The notes beneath the pieces are model-generated. The model was not told the DNA's origin. It ran no database searches and saw only the letters and a list, made by a program, of their open reading frames with translations. Below are positions 28,288-36,770 of a stretch of 64,000 nucleotides of DNA, piece by piece (the first letter of the stretch is position 1; each line of letters begins with the position of its first letter). This DNA is from an uncultured Pseudomonadales bacterium (GTDB lineage: Bacteria > Pseudomonadota > Gammaproteobacteria > Pseudomonadales > Cellvibrionaceae). The stretch covers positions 675,124-739,123 of the forward strand of contig CANKXO010000002.1 in the NCBI GenBank assembly GCA_947487765.1, read 5' to 3'. The translations under genes were made by a program, and so were the position numbers.

Positions 28288-29226
28288 ATGAAAAAATTAC
28301 CACTTGCACTTGCAATTGGCATTATTGCTGCGTCTAGTTCAGTTAATGCTGCAACTGTTTACGACAACAAAGGCCTTAAATTCAAAGTTGATGGCGACAT
28401 TCAAATTCAGCTTCGCCAGCGCGTTGGTGATGACGAAGAATTGCATGTTGACTATGACGATTCTGAATTAAAGTTCAAATTAGGTTATGACATCGGTAGT
28501 GGTTATACTGCCTTTGCAGAATCACATTTTGATACAGGCAAAGATCGTGATGGTGCAGTTGAATCAGAAGAAACATTTGTTGGTATTAAAAACGATGTAT
28601 TTAAGGTTCAAGTTGGCCGCATGGATTATGTAACTGATGATTTTGCAACTGAAAAAGGTATTGAAGAACCTCTAGCTGAATCAGCTTTCGAAACTGGCGA
28701 AGTTGACGGTGATGATGTAATCCTTGTTGAAGCTAAAGCTGGACCAGTTAAAATTGCTCTATCTCATGACTTAGGTGCTAGAAACGAAACAGACGCAGAC
28801 GAGTTTTCTTCTACAGATTTGTATATCACAGGGAAATTTGGACCTGTTAAAGCTGGCTTTGCTTACCAAGATCTTGAAGAAGATGCTAATACTCAGTCTG
28901 AAACTGTTGGTGTCAACTTAAAAGCTAAATTAGGGCCTGTTAGTCTAGCTGCTGACTACAGTGAAAAAGAATTTGACCAAGATGCATTAACAGATATCGA
29001 AGTTACTAATCTTTCAGCAGGCTTTAAAGTCGCACCAACAACCAAAACTCACATTGGTTTTACAAGTGAGTCTCCAGAAGTTGGGGAAGATGTTGATGGC
29101 TGGTATGCAAATGTGGTCTATAAGTTCCCTAAAGCAAAAAAGGTAAGCGTTTTTGCTGAACTTCAAGACACTGATGAGGATGATACTGATGTGGGTTATC
29201 TAGTCGGTATGCGCGTTAAATTCTAA
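28288..29226 (+). CDS. Outer-membrane porin
   Basis: Outer-membrane general porin, 312 residues with a signal peptide (residues 1-21, ending SSVNA). Alternating beta strands run throughout and the protein ends in Phe (GMRVKF), the outer-membrane insertion signal. The loops are unusually rich in Asp and Glu (for example DDEELHVDYDD), suggesting cation preference or high-salt adaptation rather than anion selectivity. Monocistronic with a strong terminator. A Pho-like promoter suggests induction at low phosphate, but the acidic loops argue against a phosphate-selective pore. Confidence 0.9.
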   Translation: MKKLPLALAIGIIAASSSVNAATVYDNKGLKFKVDGDIQIQLRQRVGDDEELHVDYDDSELKFKLGYDIGSGYTAFAESHFDTGKDRDGAVESEETFVGIKNDVFKVQVGRMDYVTDDFATEKGIEEPLAESAFETGEVDGDDVILVEAKAGPVKIALSHDLGARNETDADEFSSTDLYITGKFGPVKAGFAYQDLEEDANTQSETVGVNLKAKLGPVSLAADYSEKEFDQDALTDIEVTNLSAGFKVAPTTKTHIGFTSESPEVGEDVDGWYANVVYKFPKAKKVSVFAELQDTDEDDTDVGYLVGMRVKF

Positions 29227-29282
29227 TAATAGAATATCAATTCAGTAGTACTTGCCCCCCAATGCTACTGAAGAATACTCTT

Positions 29283-29308
29283 AAGCCGGCTTATTGCCGG
29301 CTTTTTTT
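29283..29308 (+). terminator. Rho-independent terminator after porin
   Basis: AAGCCGGC (29283-29290), five-base loop, GCCGGCTT (29296-29303), then a T-run. A classical strong terminator. Confidence 0.92.
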
Positions 29309-29361
29309 ATAGTCAAAAAATAGTGTATGATTCCCATACAATATATTTAGACAGATTCATA

Positions 29362-29856
29362 GTGGATTCAAAACAACAAAGTAAAGCATCCGAGGACATA
29401 CCCAAGCTAAAAATCTGGGTAGATGCGGACGCCTGCCCCGTTGTTATTAAAGAGATACTTTGTCGTGCCGCTGATCGCACTAAGACACTCGTCACTTTTG
29501 TCGCTAACCAATCTATCAACCTGCCTAGGTCTCGACATATAAAGATGTTACAGGTTGAAGCCGGCTTCGATATTGCTGATGATACAATTGTTCAACGAGT
29601 TGAGACAAACGACCTGGTAATTACCAGCGATATACCATTAGCCTCTGAGGTATTAGATAAAGGAGGGTTGGTGCTAACTTCCCGAGGCCAGCGCTATACT
29701 CGAGAAAACATTAAAGCGCGTTTAAATATGCGGGACTTTATGGAAACAATGAGGGCTAGCGGTATTCAGTCTGGCGGTCCTGCTGCAATGAACCATAGTG
29801 ATCGTCAGGCATTTGCCAATGCATTAGATCGCTTATTAACCAGAAGCAAACAATAA
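29362..29856 (+). CDS. DUF188 (YaiI/YqxD) family protein
   Basis: Protein of the widely conserved YaiI/YqxD family with a PIN-like fold. The hallmark [16 protein letters not shown] is followed by [13 protein letters not shown] and the C-terminal GGP segment. Function is not established; the acidic cluster suggests a metal-dependent nuclease-like site. I place the start at GTG 29362, giving 164 residues; an ATG at 29323 is only 15 bases past the porin terminator and leaves no room for a promoter or ribosome-binding site. Either start leaves an N-terminal extension on the usual protein. Confidence 0.85.
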   Translation: MDSKQQSKASEDIPKLKIWVDADACPVVIKEILCRAADRTKTLVTFVANQSINLPRSRHIKMLQVEAGFDIADDTIVQRVETNDLVITSDIPLASEVLDKGGLVLTSRGQRYTRENIKARLNMRDFMETMRASGIQSGGPAAMNHSDRQAFANALDRLLTRSKQ

Positions 29857-29874
29857 CGACTGAATATTGTTCCT

Positions 29875-30120
29875 ATGGCAAAAAAGACTCTCTATTTTCT
29901 TTGTTTTGTTGTCGGTAGCTTTTTAGCGCTGACAGTATTTTATATAGAATATAAAATCCTTTCGCAGATGATGCATTTTGAAGAGCCCACCTACATCATT
30001 CCTCAATACAATATAAAACTAAGTGGCATGGCTGCTGCTTTAGCACATTTTGCCAACATAGGTTTTGGGTTGCTGGCAACGATCATTGCTGTCGATGCTT
30101 TCAAAAAATTTAGAAAGTAA
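29875..30120 (+). CDS. Small membrane protein, unknown
   Basis: An 81-residue protein with two hydrophobic helices (about residues 5-26 and 52-72) separated by a polar loop and ending in a basic tail (KKFRK). No family recognised. It starts 18 bases after the DUF188 gene on the same strand and probably shares its transcript. Confidence 0.6.
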   Translation: MAKKTLYFLCFVVGSFLALTVFYIEYKILSQMMHFEEPTYIIPQYNIKLSGMAAALAHFANIGFGLLATIIAVDAFKKFRK

Positions 30121-30149
30121 TCCAAAACTATCACTAGAGCAACAAACAA

Positions 30150-30761
30150 CTAATGTTTACCGGTTACCACTTTTCCCCATAATTTTTCTATAGTACGGTC
30201 TCTTCGGCAACCCGCTCGATAAAGCTTATAGCGTATTTTGTTCTTTTTATAATAGTCTTGATGATATGCTTCAGCAGAATAAAAGGTTTTAGCAGAAAGA
30301 ATCTCCGTTACAATTTTTTTCTTAAAAGGTTTTTTCTTTTCAATTGTAGCAAGAGACTCTTCAAACGTTTTCTTTTGTTCATCATTTTGATAAAACAATG
30401 CAGTTTTATATGAGGCCCCTTTATCACAAAACTGACCAATAGGGTCAGTCGGATCAATGGTATACCAATAGAAATCAATTAACTCACGTAAGGATACTTG
30501 GCTCTCATCGTAAGTAATTTTAACTGCCTCGAAATGGCCAGTGTTATTTGTCGATACTTCCCGGTAAGTGGGGTTAGATGTAGAACCATTAATATATCCA
30601 GACTCAGCACTGATAACACCCTTGTGCTTTTCAAAGTCAGACTCTACGCACCAAAAACAACCACCAGCAACGATAACGGTTTGTTCATCAACACTTTCAC
30701 CATTAGCTAGCGGCATAATTGATAAAAAACTCGCCATAACAAGAAAAATATAATGCTTCAT
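30150..30761 (-). CDS. msrA: Peptide-methionine (S)-S-oxide reductase MsrA, exported form
   Basis: Repairs oxidised methionine (S-sulfoxide) in proteins. The catalytic motif VAGGCFWCVESDFEK is near residue 30, with the family blocks SGYINGSTSNPTYREVSTNNTGH-type sequence and FYWYTIDPTDPIGQFCDKG. A signal peptide (about residues 1-22) indicates a periplasmic location, unlike cytosolic MsrA. C-terminal Cys in RAGCRRD may be the resolving residue. Lies 38 bases downstream of the DUF3179 gene on the same strand, so co-transcription is likely. Confidence 0.92.
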   Translation of the reverse strand: MKHYIFLVMASFLSIMPLANGESVDEQTVIVAGGCFWCVESDFEKHKGVISAESGYINGSTSNPTYREVSTNNTGHFEAVKITYDESQVSLRELIDFYWYTIDPTDPIGQFCDKGASYKTALFYQNDEQKKTFEESLATIEKKKPFKKKIVTEILSAKTFYSAEAYHQDYYKKNKIRYKLYRAGCRRDRTIEKLWGKVVTGKH

Positions 30762-30799
30762 AATTCTATTTTCTATTTAAATAATAATTATACGATTAA

Positions 30800-32212
30800 T
30801 CACATAATGAGACGTGTCTGAGGATATGCCGCATGCCAACCAAACCAAAATGCTCTACGGTAGGGCAATCGACCTAAACGCTTATCATTAGCAGAAGATA
30901 CTAAACTTTCTTCGCTTAACGTCCACTTATTGCCTTTAGTATCAGTCAATGTCACATCCTGATCATATGAAACAAAATCTATACCTTTTGGATCATAAAC
31001 ACGGTTTGCTCCTGAAGAATCCGTCAGGACAATAAACTGCTGCTGGCCGATATTACCTTTATAAAGAGGGTTTTTATTTAAAAAATCAGTATCAATGGCT
31101 AATTGCTCTTTAGGCGATGCAGGAAAAACAAGCGCTAGTACTTCCTGCTTATTCTTTAAACGATCATCTTTGAATGGAGTATGAAACATTAAACGATGAT
31201 CAGCAAAATAATCGTGATAAGCAACACCTTCGCCATAGTTACGGCGATGTCCAGTATCTAGAGAAAGCACCGTTGTATCAGGATGCCGACGCTTCCATTC
31301 ACCCCAGGTTGTTGTCACCATACCTAAGTGCTCCAACTTAATTCCTTTACCCACTAATGGGCCAACAACTGGCTCACCTCTAACCGTACTCCATAACGAT
31401 TGTGTAGCTTGATCATACATTAGTTTATTAGAGCGATACAGAAACCCACTGGTCCCTAATTGATAGTTAAAACCATCAACATTTGTTTTAAATGGGATAA
31501 CCGTACCACATAACGTACAGTAGACGCCGGCGATATCGATACCACCCACATTATCGACAAACATTTCATGCCAAGCGAGTATACGCTTAGGGTATGCACG
31601 TGCATCCCCGTTCACTTCTAACCCAAAAATAATATTATCATCAGCAAGGTATTTCGCCTCATTCCCTGAAATCATATTAGGATTACGTAAAGGAGGAATT
31701 CCATCCTGTAAAACGCCACCCCAGCGAATTTCATCAAGGCGAATACGCGCACCTACCTGACGATCACGGAAATATTTTCCGAATCGAGGGTCAAGCCCCT
31801 GATAATAATTTGCTTTAAAGTTTGCGTAGCTTGCTGCTGCATTTTCGGGTTTATTCCACAACCAAAAATACCACTGATGAATATCTCCAACGAAATTTTG
31901 CCCAGTTTTTTCTCTAAGCAAAGTCATCATTTTTTGGTACAAATCGAAGTTTCGAGGAACGGCCAGCATATCTAATACATGAGGAATATAAGCATCACTC
32001 CAATGTTTATCGATATCTGCGATAGCTTTATTCACTGCAGCAAAATCATCCGCACTGGTAAATTCAAATGGCTGTGAAAGTGTATTAAATGCTTGGTCTA
32101 CGATCTTGTTGTTTTTAACAAGATGTTGGTTGGCTTGCGCCTGATAACTAATAACACTACCTATAATAAAAAGTATTATTGTTGCGTTTAAAAAATGGGG
32201 TTTTATTTTCAT
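30800..32212 (-). CDS. DUF3179 domain-containing exported protein
   Basis: Exported protein of about 470 residues with an N-terminal signal peptide. The DUF3179 domain has NGDARAYPKRILAWHEMFVDN, the Cys pair VYCTLCGTVIPF and the SGFLYRSNKLMYDQ segment. The function of the family is unknown; the conserved CxxC suggests metal or redox chemistry. The start at 32212 (MKIKPHF) is preferred because GGAG lies eight bases upstream. A GTG 18 bases earlier overlaps that site. Adjacent to periplasmic msrA, hinting at a shared envelope role. Confidence 0.85.
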   Translation of the reverse strand: MKIKPHFLNATIILFIIGSVISYQAQANQHLVKNNKIVDQAFNTLSQPFEFTSADDFAAVNKAIADIDKHWSDAYIPHVLDMLAVPRNFDLYQKMMTLLREKTGQNFVGDIHQWYFWLWNKPENAAASYANFKANYYQGLDPRFGKYFRDRQVGARIRLDEIRWGGVLQDGIPPLRNPNMISGNEAKYLADDNIIFGLEVNGDARAYPKRILAWHEMFVDNVGGIDIAGVYCTLCGTVIPFKTNVDGFNYQLGTSGFLYRSNKLMYDQATQSLWSTVRGEPVVGPLVGKGIKLEHLGMVTTTWGEWKRRHPDTTVLSLDTGHRRNYGEGVAYHDYFADHRLMFHTPFKDDRLKNKQEVLALVFPASPKEQLAIDTDFLNKNPLYKGNIGQQQFIVLTDSSGANRVYDPKGIDFVSYDQDVTLTDTKGNKWTLSEESLVSSANDKRLGRLPYRRAFWFGWHAAYPQTRLIM

Positions 32213-32306
32213 AAACATTACTCCTGCCACTTCTCAGATCTATTTACACTCCAAAAGTTGCACCGTGAATAATGGTTTCATATGACTTGAATCATTTTGA
32301 CGAGCT

Positions 32307-32338
32307 TAACAACAGCTCTTCTTGAAGAGCTGTTGTTA
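32307..32338. repeat. Perfect 32-bp palindrome
   Basis: TAACAACAGCTCTTC and GAAGAGCTGTTGTTA pair perfectly over 15 bp around a two-base centre. It lies between the ends of the ScfR-like gene and the DUF3179 start. No T-run follows on either strand, so it may be an operator or an RNA processing element rather than a terminator. Confidence 0.6.
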
Positions 32339-32415
32339 GATGCTTAAAATGGGTAAAAGTTTAATTTTTTAATCAAGAAAAATGCAGGCCGAAGAATAAA
32401 AATAGGAACCCATGA

Positions 32416-33978
32416 TTAATCTGATGCCTTATTAATAATCTGCTTTTGTATATGACGTAAACTTAATTCCGAGTCTTGTACTGATTCTCCGGTATAGCAG
32501 CATGGATTGCGAGGACAAGCACTACTACGAGGGCAAATCAAACGCGCATCTTGACTAATACCTCGTTCAACCCAAGCAATATTGAGAATTTTAGCAACCC
32601 TTAGTAACTCATTTTTTATATGTCCAGGAATTGTCGCTGTCCCGCCGTTATCTAAACAGACATCCTTTAAATCTGCAGCAACCGAATGTGCATCCGTCCC
32701 TTGAGACTCCATCGCAGGATTCATATCAATGCCAGCACAAAGCACATGATCATTGCCTGCCAAATCAGTTACCTTGACCGACTCGCAAGAGTAGATCCGG
32801 GGTTCATTATTCACTTCAAGAATAGAAATTTGCGAGGACGTTTCGGTTTGCGGCGCGTTAATCATTCGAAAGACAGCCCAGTGCTGGCAAGGATCTAACA
32901 CCATACGCATATTTCCCCACGGTAAAGGAATACCATTGCCGCGATAAACTGCTTTTAATTTCCCTGGTGGGTAAGCATCAAAGTAATGCCAGTGAGAATA
33001 TGGAGAAACTGCAGTCATACGCCGCATGACTACAGACGCTGAAACATCAACCATGTCACCAACATTGACCTCATAATTATGGCGATCCAGCAATTGGCGA
33101 AAAGGCACTTTAGGGCACAACAATGCGCCTGCAAAAAAGCTGCATTCAAAATCACGCCAGGCATGGATGATATCTTGAGCATCAATCGAAGCATCCTTAC
33201 GACGAGTGCTGCTACTCAAGCCCTGCCCCGCCACCATGGCACTTTTACCACCATCCTTATTATGTAAAACACAATGGCCTATCTGTACCGCAAGGTCATA
33301 TTTAAGCCGCATCGGGTGCAACTTCAAGAGATTATTTATGTATATGGTGTTAGGGGGAGTAAAAAAGGATCTCACCAAATTTTTAGACTCGTAGCCCGTT
33401 TCATCTCTGATCTCGTCTGGTAGTCGGTCAAACCAACGAATCTCCAGCCCCATATCTTTACAAATGGCAAAAATAGCATCCAAACTTAAAGGCATTTGCT
33501 TGCGACCGACATCTTCTGCGGCTCTTTCTAAATCCGGGAAGTGATTCTGGTGTTGCTCTTGATGAGCTCGAATCAACAAATGGGCAAACTGCTGACCAGA
33601 CACACCGGTTTGAGACAACATTTCAGGCACAACAATTTCTAAGATATCCTTGGAAAACAAAAACTTAGGCTCTAATGACATTCCGTGAATACCACCACGC
33701 TTCCCCTTAACAGGCTTAATAGCGTCCTCTTCAGGGGTGTCATCCAAAAACCAACTGGTATCTTTTTGAAAAACCTCAGCAATAACCTCTAGCATTTCCT
33801 CACTGGGAAAACGCTTACCTCGCTCTATCATAGACAAATACGAGACCGATGGAGCCACTTCACTGTTACTCCTAATACAGCGAGCAGATAAATCCTCCAT
33901 CGTCAGGTTATTGCGCTTTCGCAAATTCCGTATCTTTGTCCCTAAAAAGTGGGCATTTCGCATAATACTCTTTGTCAT
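32416..33978 (-). CDS. XRE-family short-chain fatty acyl-CoA regulator (ScfR/RamB-like)
   Basis: Transcription factor of 520 residues. N-terminal XRE helix-turn-helix (about 12-70, LGTKIRNLRKRNNLTMEDLS and SYLSMIERGKRFPS), a central ImmA/IrrE-like domain whose HExxH is degenerate (VQIGH, so not a protease), and a DUF2083-type C-terminal domain ending in a Cys cluster (C482, C488, C493, C494 in CPRSSACPRNPCC). Relatives sense acyl-CoA and control acetate or propionate metabolism. Start supported by GAGGTG eight bases upstream. Divergent from glcB, its likely target. Confidence 0.88.
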   Translation of the reverse strand: MTKSIMRNAHFLGTKIRNLRKRNNLTMEDLSARCIRSNSEVAPSVSYLSMIERGKRFPSEEMLEVIAEVFQKDTSWFLDDTPEEDAIKPVKGKRGGIHGMSLEPKFLFSKDILEIVVPEMLSQTGVSGQQFAHLLIRAHQEQHQNHFPDLERAAEDVGRKQMPLSLDAIFAICKDMGLEIRWFDRLPDEIRDETGYESKNLVRSFFTPPNTIYINNLLKLHPMRLKYDLAVQIGHCVLHNKDGGKSAMVAGQGLSSSTRRKDASIDAQDIIHAWRDFECSFFAGALLCPKVPFRQLLDRHNYEVNVGDMVDVSASVVMRRMTAVSPYSHWHYFDAYPPGKLKAVYRGNGIPLPWGNMRMVLDPCQHWAVFRMINAPQTETSSQISILEVNNEPRIYSCESVKVTDLAGNDHVLCAGIDMNPAMESQGTDAHSVAADLKDVCLDNGGTATIPGHIKNELLRVAKILNIAWVERGISQDARLICPRSSACPRNPCCYTGESVQDSELSLRHIQKQIINKASD

Positions 33979-34006
33979 TTTGCCATCACCTCGCCACCCC
34001 CACTTT

Positions 34007-34049
34007 TGTGAAATTTACACTGTAAAATTTTTATTGTGAAATTTTCACA
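34007..34049. promoter_or_regulatory. Three tandem 14-bp palindromic repeats, candidate ScfR operator
   Basis: Three units with centres at 34014, 34028 and 34042: TGTGAAATTTACAC, TGTAAAATTTTTAT and TGTGAAATTTTCAC. The third with its next base is a perfect palindrome (TGTGAAA-T-TTTCACA). They lie 29 bases above the regulator's start and about 80 bases upstream of the glcB -10. Binding by the adjacent regulator is inferred. Confidence 0.7.
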
Positions 34050-34101
34050 TATTTTACGATATACTACAATTATTCTATCAAGAAACGAGAGAAATCAACC
34101 G

Positions 34102-34131
34102 TTGCTTATTGGAACTCTGCAAACCTATAAT
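34102..34131 (+). promoter_or_regulatory. Candidate glcB promoter
   Basis: TTGCTT (34102-34107), 18 bases, then a perfect TATAAT (34126-34131). The weak -35 fits activator-dependent transcription, with the tandem repeats 53 bases upstream of it. Confidence 0.55.
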
Positions 34132-34164
34132 CGCTTTTTTAAATAGCTAACTGAGCGCAAAATC

Positions 34165-36354
34165 ATGACGACAGCAAGTAAAGATATGCTCCCCAACCTT
34201 ACTATCAATGAGGCTTTCCGCCATTTCATTGATAGCGAAGTTATGCCCTTGGCAGAGATAGATCCAGATAAGTTTTGGTTAGATGTTCAACAATTAATCG
34301 AGGATTTTGCACCTCGCAATCGTGATTTGCTAAAAAAACGCCAAGAACTCCAGCAAAAGATTGATCAGTGGCACCAGAATAATGATTATTACAGCACCAG
34401 CCCTGAACAATACGAACAATTTTTAAGAGAGATTGGCTACCTTCTCGAAGAAGGTGACGACTTCACTATCGAAACCGAAAATGTCGATGCCGAAATTGCC
34501 TCTATGGCAGGCCCTCAATTGGTTGTTCCTGTAAAAAATGCGCGCTTTGCTCTGAATGCAACCAATGCTCGCTGGGGAAGCCTATATGACGCACTCTATG
34601 GCAGTGACATCATTCCTCGTACGGGTAAGTTAAAACCAGGTCAAACCTATAACCAATTACGCGGTAAAGAAGTTATACGCTATGGACGTAATTTCTTAGA
34701 CAAGCACTTCCCTTTAGATGATGGTGCTTCACACCACGATGTTGACCTTTATCAAATTTATTACCAGCAATTTACTGCTGTACTAAAAGCTGGTACCTAT
34801 GTTGGCTTAAAAGACTCCAAACAATTTGTTGCATTTAACGGCTCTAAAAATGCACCCAATGAAATTCTGCTTAAACACAATGGGCTACAAATTAATATTC
34901 GCATTCAATCTAATAGCAGCATTGGTGCACTAGATGATGCTGGCGTTGAAGATATCCGCGTTGAAGCTGCATTAACCACTATTATGGATTGCGAAGATTC
35001 CGTCGCTGCGGTTGATACAAAAGATAAGCTTGAAGTCTATCGCAACTGGCTTGGCCTAATGACAGGCAACTTGAGTACTAACTTTATCAAAGACGGTAAA
35101 ACAGTTACCCGCACCCTGCAAAGAGATCGGATTTTTACCAGCAGAGATGGCGACCCTTATTATGTCCGCCGCAGAAGTTTGATGTTTATTCGTAATGTTG
35201 GCCACCTAATGGATATTGACACCATTAAAGATGGTAAAGGTAATAATATTCCAGAGGGTATCCTGGATGGCATCATTACATCATTGATCAGCACAATTGA
35301 TTTACAAAATAAAGATAAGCGCATCGCCAATAGTGAAACCGGCAGCATCTATATTGTAAAACCAAAAATGCATGGCCCTGAAGAAGTTGCTTTTACCTGT
35401 GACCTATTCAGCCGTATTGAAGAAATACTAGGCCTGGATGAAAATACCATAAAAATCGGCATTCTAGATGAAGAACGCCGCACAACAATTAACCTTAAAG
35501 AATGTATCCGTATAGCGAAAAAACGCTGCGTCTTTATCAATACAGGCTTTTTGGATCGTACCGGTGATGAAATTCATACCAGCATGCACGCTGGCGCATT
35601 CTTACCTAAAGAACAACTCAAAGATGAGCCTTGGAGAAAGGCTTACGAAAACAATAATGTTGATACTGGCTTAGCGTGTGGTTTTTCTGGTAAAGGTCAA
35701 ATAGGTAAAGTGATGTGGCCAAAACCAGACGAAATGAAAGGCATGATGGATAGTGAACAAGGTCCACATCTTGCTGGCGCAAATACAGCATGGGTGCCTT
35801 CTCCAACAGCCGCTATGCTGCACGTGATCCATTATCATCAAGTTGATGTTTTTGCCCAGCAGAAGAAGCTGCTAAATCGTGAGCGCGCAAATTTATCTGA
35901 CATGCTGACATTGCCATTAATCCCTAAAGGTGAAACTTTAAGTGATGATGTCATCGAAAAAGAATTGGAAAATAATGCTCACAGCATTTTGGGATACGTC
36001 GTTCGCTGGATTGACCAAGGTATTGGCTGCTCCAATGTCCCTGATATTAATGATGTTATCCTGATGGAAGACCGCTCTACTTTGCGCATTTCCAGCCAAC
36101 ATATTGCCAACTGGTTACATCATGGCATATGCACTAAAAAACAAGTCCGTAAGGTATTTGAAAAAGTGGCAAAAATGGTTGATGAACAAAATTCAGGAGA
36201 TGAGCATTATCAGCCAATGGCAATATCATTTGAAGACAATATCGCATTTAATGCAGCTCTAGATTTAGCACTTAAAGGGATGGAACAACCTTCAGGTTAT
36301 ACCGAGCCGCTGCTGTATCAGTATCGTCAGCAAGCAAAATCATCAAAGAAGTAA
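34165..36354 (+). CDS. glcB: Malate synthase G
   Basis: Condenses glyoxylate with acetyl-CoA to malate, the second step of the glyoxylate shunt. The 729-residue length is that of the G isoform. Signature segments include NATNARWGSLYDALYGSD, EDSVAAVD and GILDEERRTT with the catalytic region, and GTNTAWVPSPTAA-like AGANTAWVPSPTAAMLH. Divergent from an acyl-CoA-type regulator and 416 bases upstream of aceA on the same strand, with separate promoter signals for each. Confidence 0.97.
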   Translation: MTTASKDMLPNLTINEAFRHFIDSEVMPLAEIDPDKFWLDVQQLIEDFAPRNRDLLKKRQELQQKIDQWHQNNDYYSTSPEQYEQFLREIGYLLEEGDDFTIETENVDAEIASMAGPQLVVPVKNARFALNATNARWGSLYDALYGSDIIPRTGKLKPGQTYNQLRGKEVIRYGRNFLDKHFPLDDGASHHDVDLYQIYYQQFTAVLKAGTYVGLKDSKQFVAFNGSKNAPNEILLKHNGLQINIRIQSNSSIGALDDAGVEDIRVEAALTTIMDCEDSVAAVDTKDKLEVYRNWLGLMTGNLSTNFIKDGKTVTRTLQRDRIFTSRDGDPYYVRRRSLMFIRNVGHLMDIDTIKDGKGNNIPEGILDGIITSLISTIDLQNKDKRIANSETGSIYIVKPKMHGPEEVAFTCDLFSRIEEILGLDENTIKIGILDEERRTTINLKECIRIAKKRCVFINTGFLDRTGDEIHTSMHAGAFLPKEQLKDEPWRKAYENNNVDTGLACGFSGKGQIGKVMWPKPDEMKGMMDSEQGPHLAGANTAWVPSPTAAMLHVIHYHQVDVFAQQKKLLNRERANLSDMLTLPLIPKGETLSDDVIEKELENNAHSILGYVVRWIDQGIGCSNVPDINDVILMEDRSTLRISSQHIANWLHHGICTKKQVRKVFEKVAKMVDEQNSGDEHYQPMAISFEDNIAFNAALDLALKGMEQPSGYTEPLLYQYRQQAKSSKK

Positions 36355-36369
36355 GATTATGCAAAGAGA

Positions 36370-36405
36370 AGATAAGGCTATAGTCATTAGAGTCTAGCCT
36401 TATCT
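36370..36405 (+). terminator. Hairpin after glcB
   Basis: Perfect 11-bp stem AGATAAGGCTA (36370-36380) and TAGCCTTATCT (36395-36405), 14-base loop, 15 bases past the glcB stop. Only a weak T-stretch follows, so a terminator role is probable but not certain. Confidence 0.5.
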
Positions 36406-36423
36406 AATAATTTGCAGCACAAG

Positions 36424-36459
36424 TTTTGGTGCCAGAAAATATTTTCTATAGCACCAAAA
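36424..36459. repeat. Nested hairpin in glcB-aceA gap
   Basis: Outer arms TTTTGGTGC (36424-36432) and GCACCAAAA (36451-36459) enclose a perfect palindrome AGAAAATATTTTCT (36434-36447). It would fold as one long stem with a small internal bulge. Role unknown. No gene is visible anywhere in the 416-base gap 36355-36770. Confidence 0.5.
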
Positions 36460-36662
36460 GGATATACATAGGTAAGGAGTAATACTAAAAAGCGTTATTA
36501 AAAAGTTGAATTTATATCTCCAAAAGAAATATACATTAAGATTGAAGCGTCACTATCTCTTAAATATGAGACCAGTTGATTCATTACCAAGACTTTACAG
36601 CACTTTTGAATATCCGTATGATCCGCATCCTAAGTATTACTAGCTTGATAATAGGGGCTAGA

Positions 36663-36708
36663 CCGTTTGGGTGAAGTTTTCCAAACGATATTTACACGTA
36701 TGTATAAT
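36663..36708 (+). promoter_or_regulatory. aceA promoter with overlapping operator
   Basis: CGTTTGG (36664-36670) and CCAAACG (36681-36687) form a perfect inverted repeat around GTGAAGTTTT, which resembles the 34007-34049 unit. TATAAT is at 36703-36708; the operator covers the expected -35 position. Control by the ScfR-like protein is inferred. Confidence 0.55.
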
Positions 36709-36770
36709 GCGCTACGTTTTTTGAAATTATAGCCATTCATTTATAGCTATTAACTATAGAGAGATTAACA

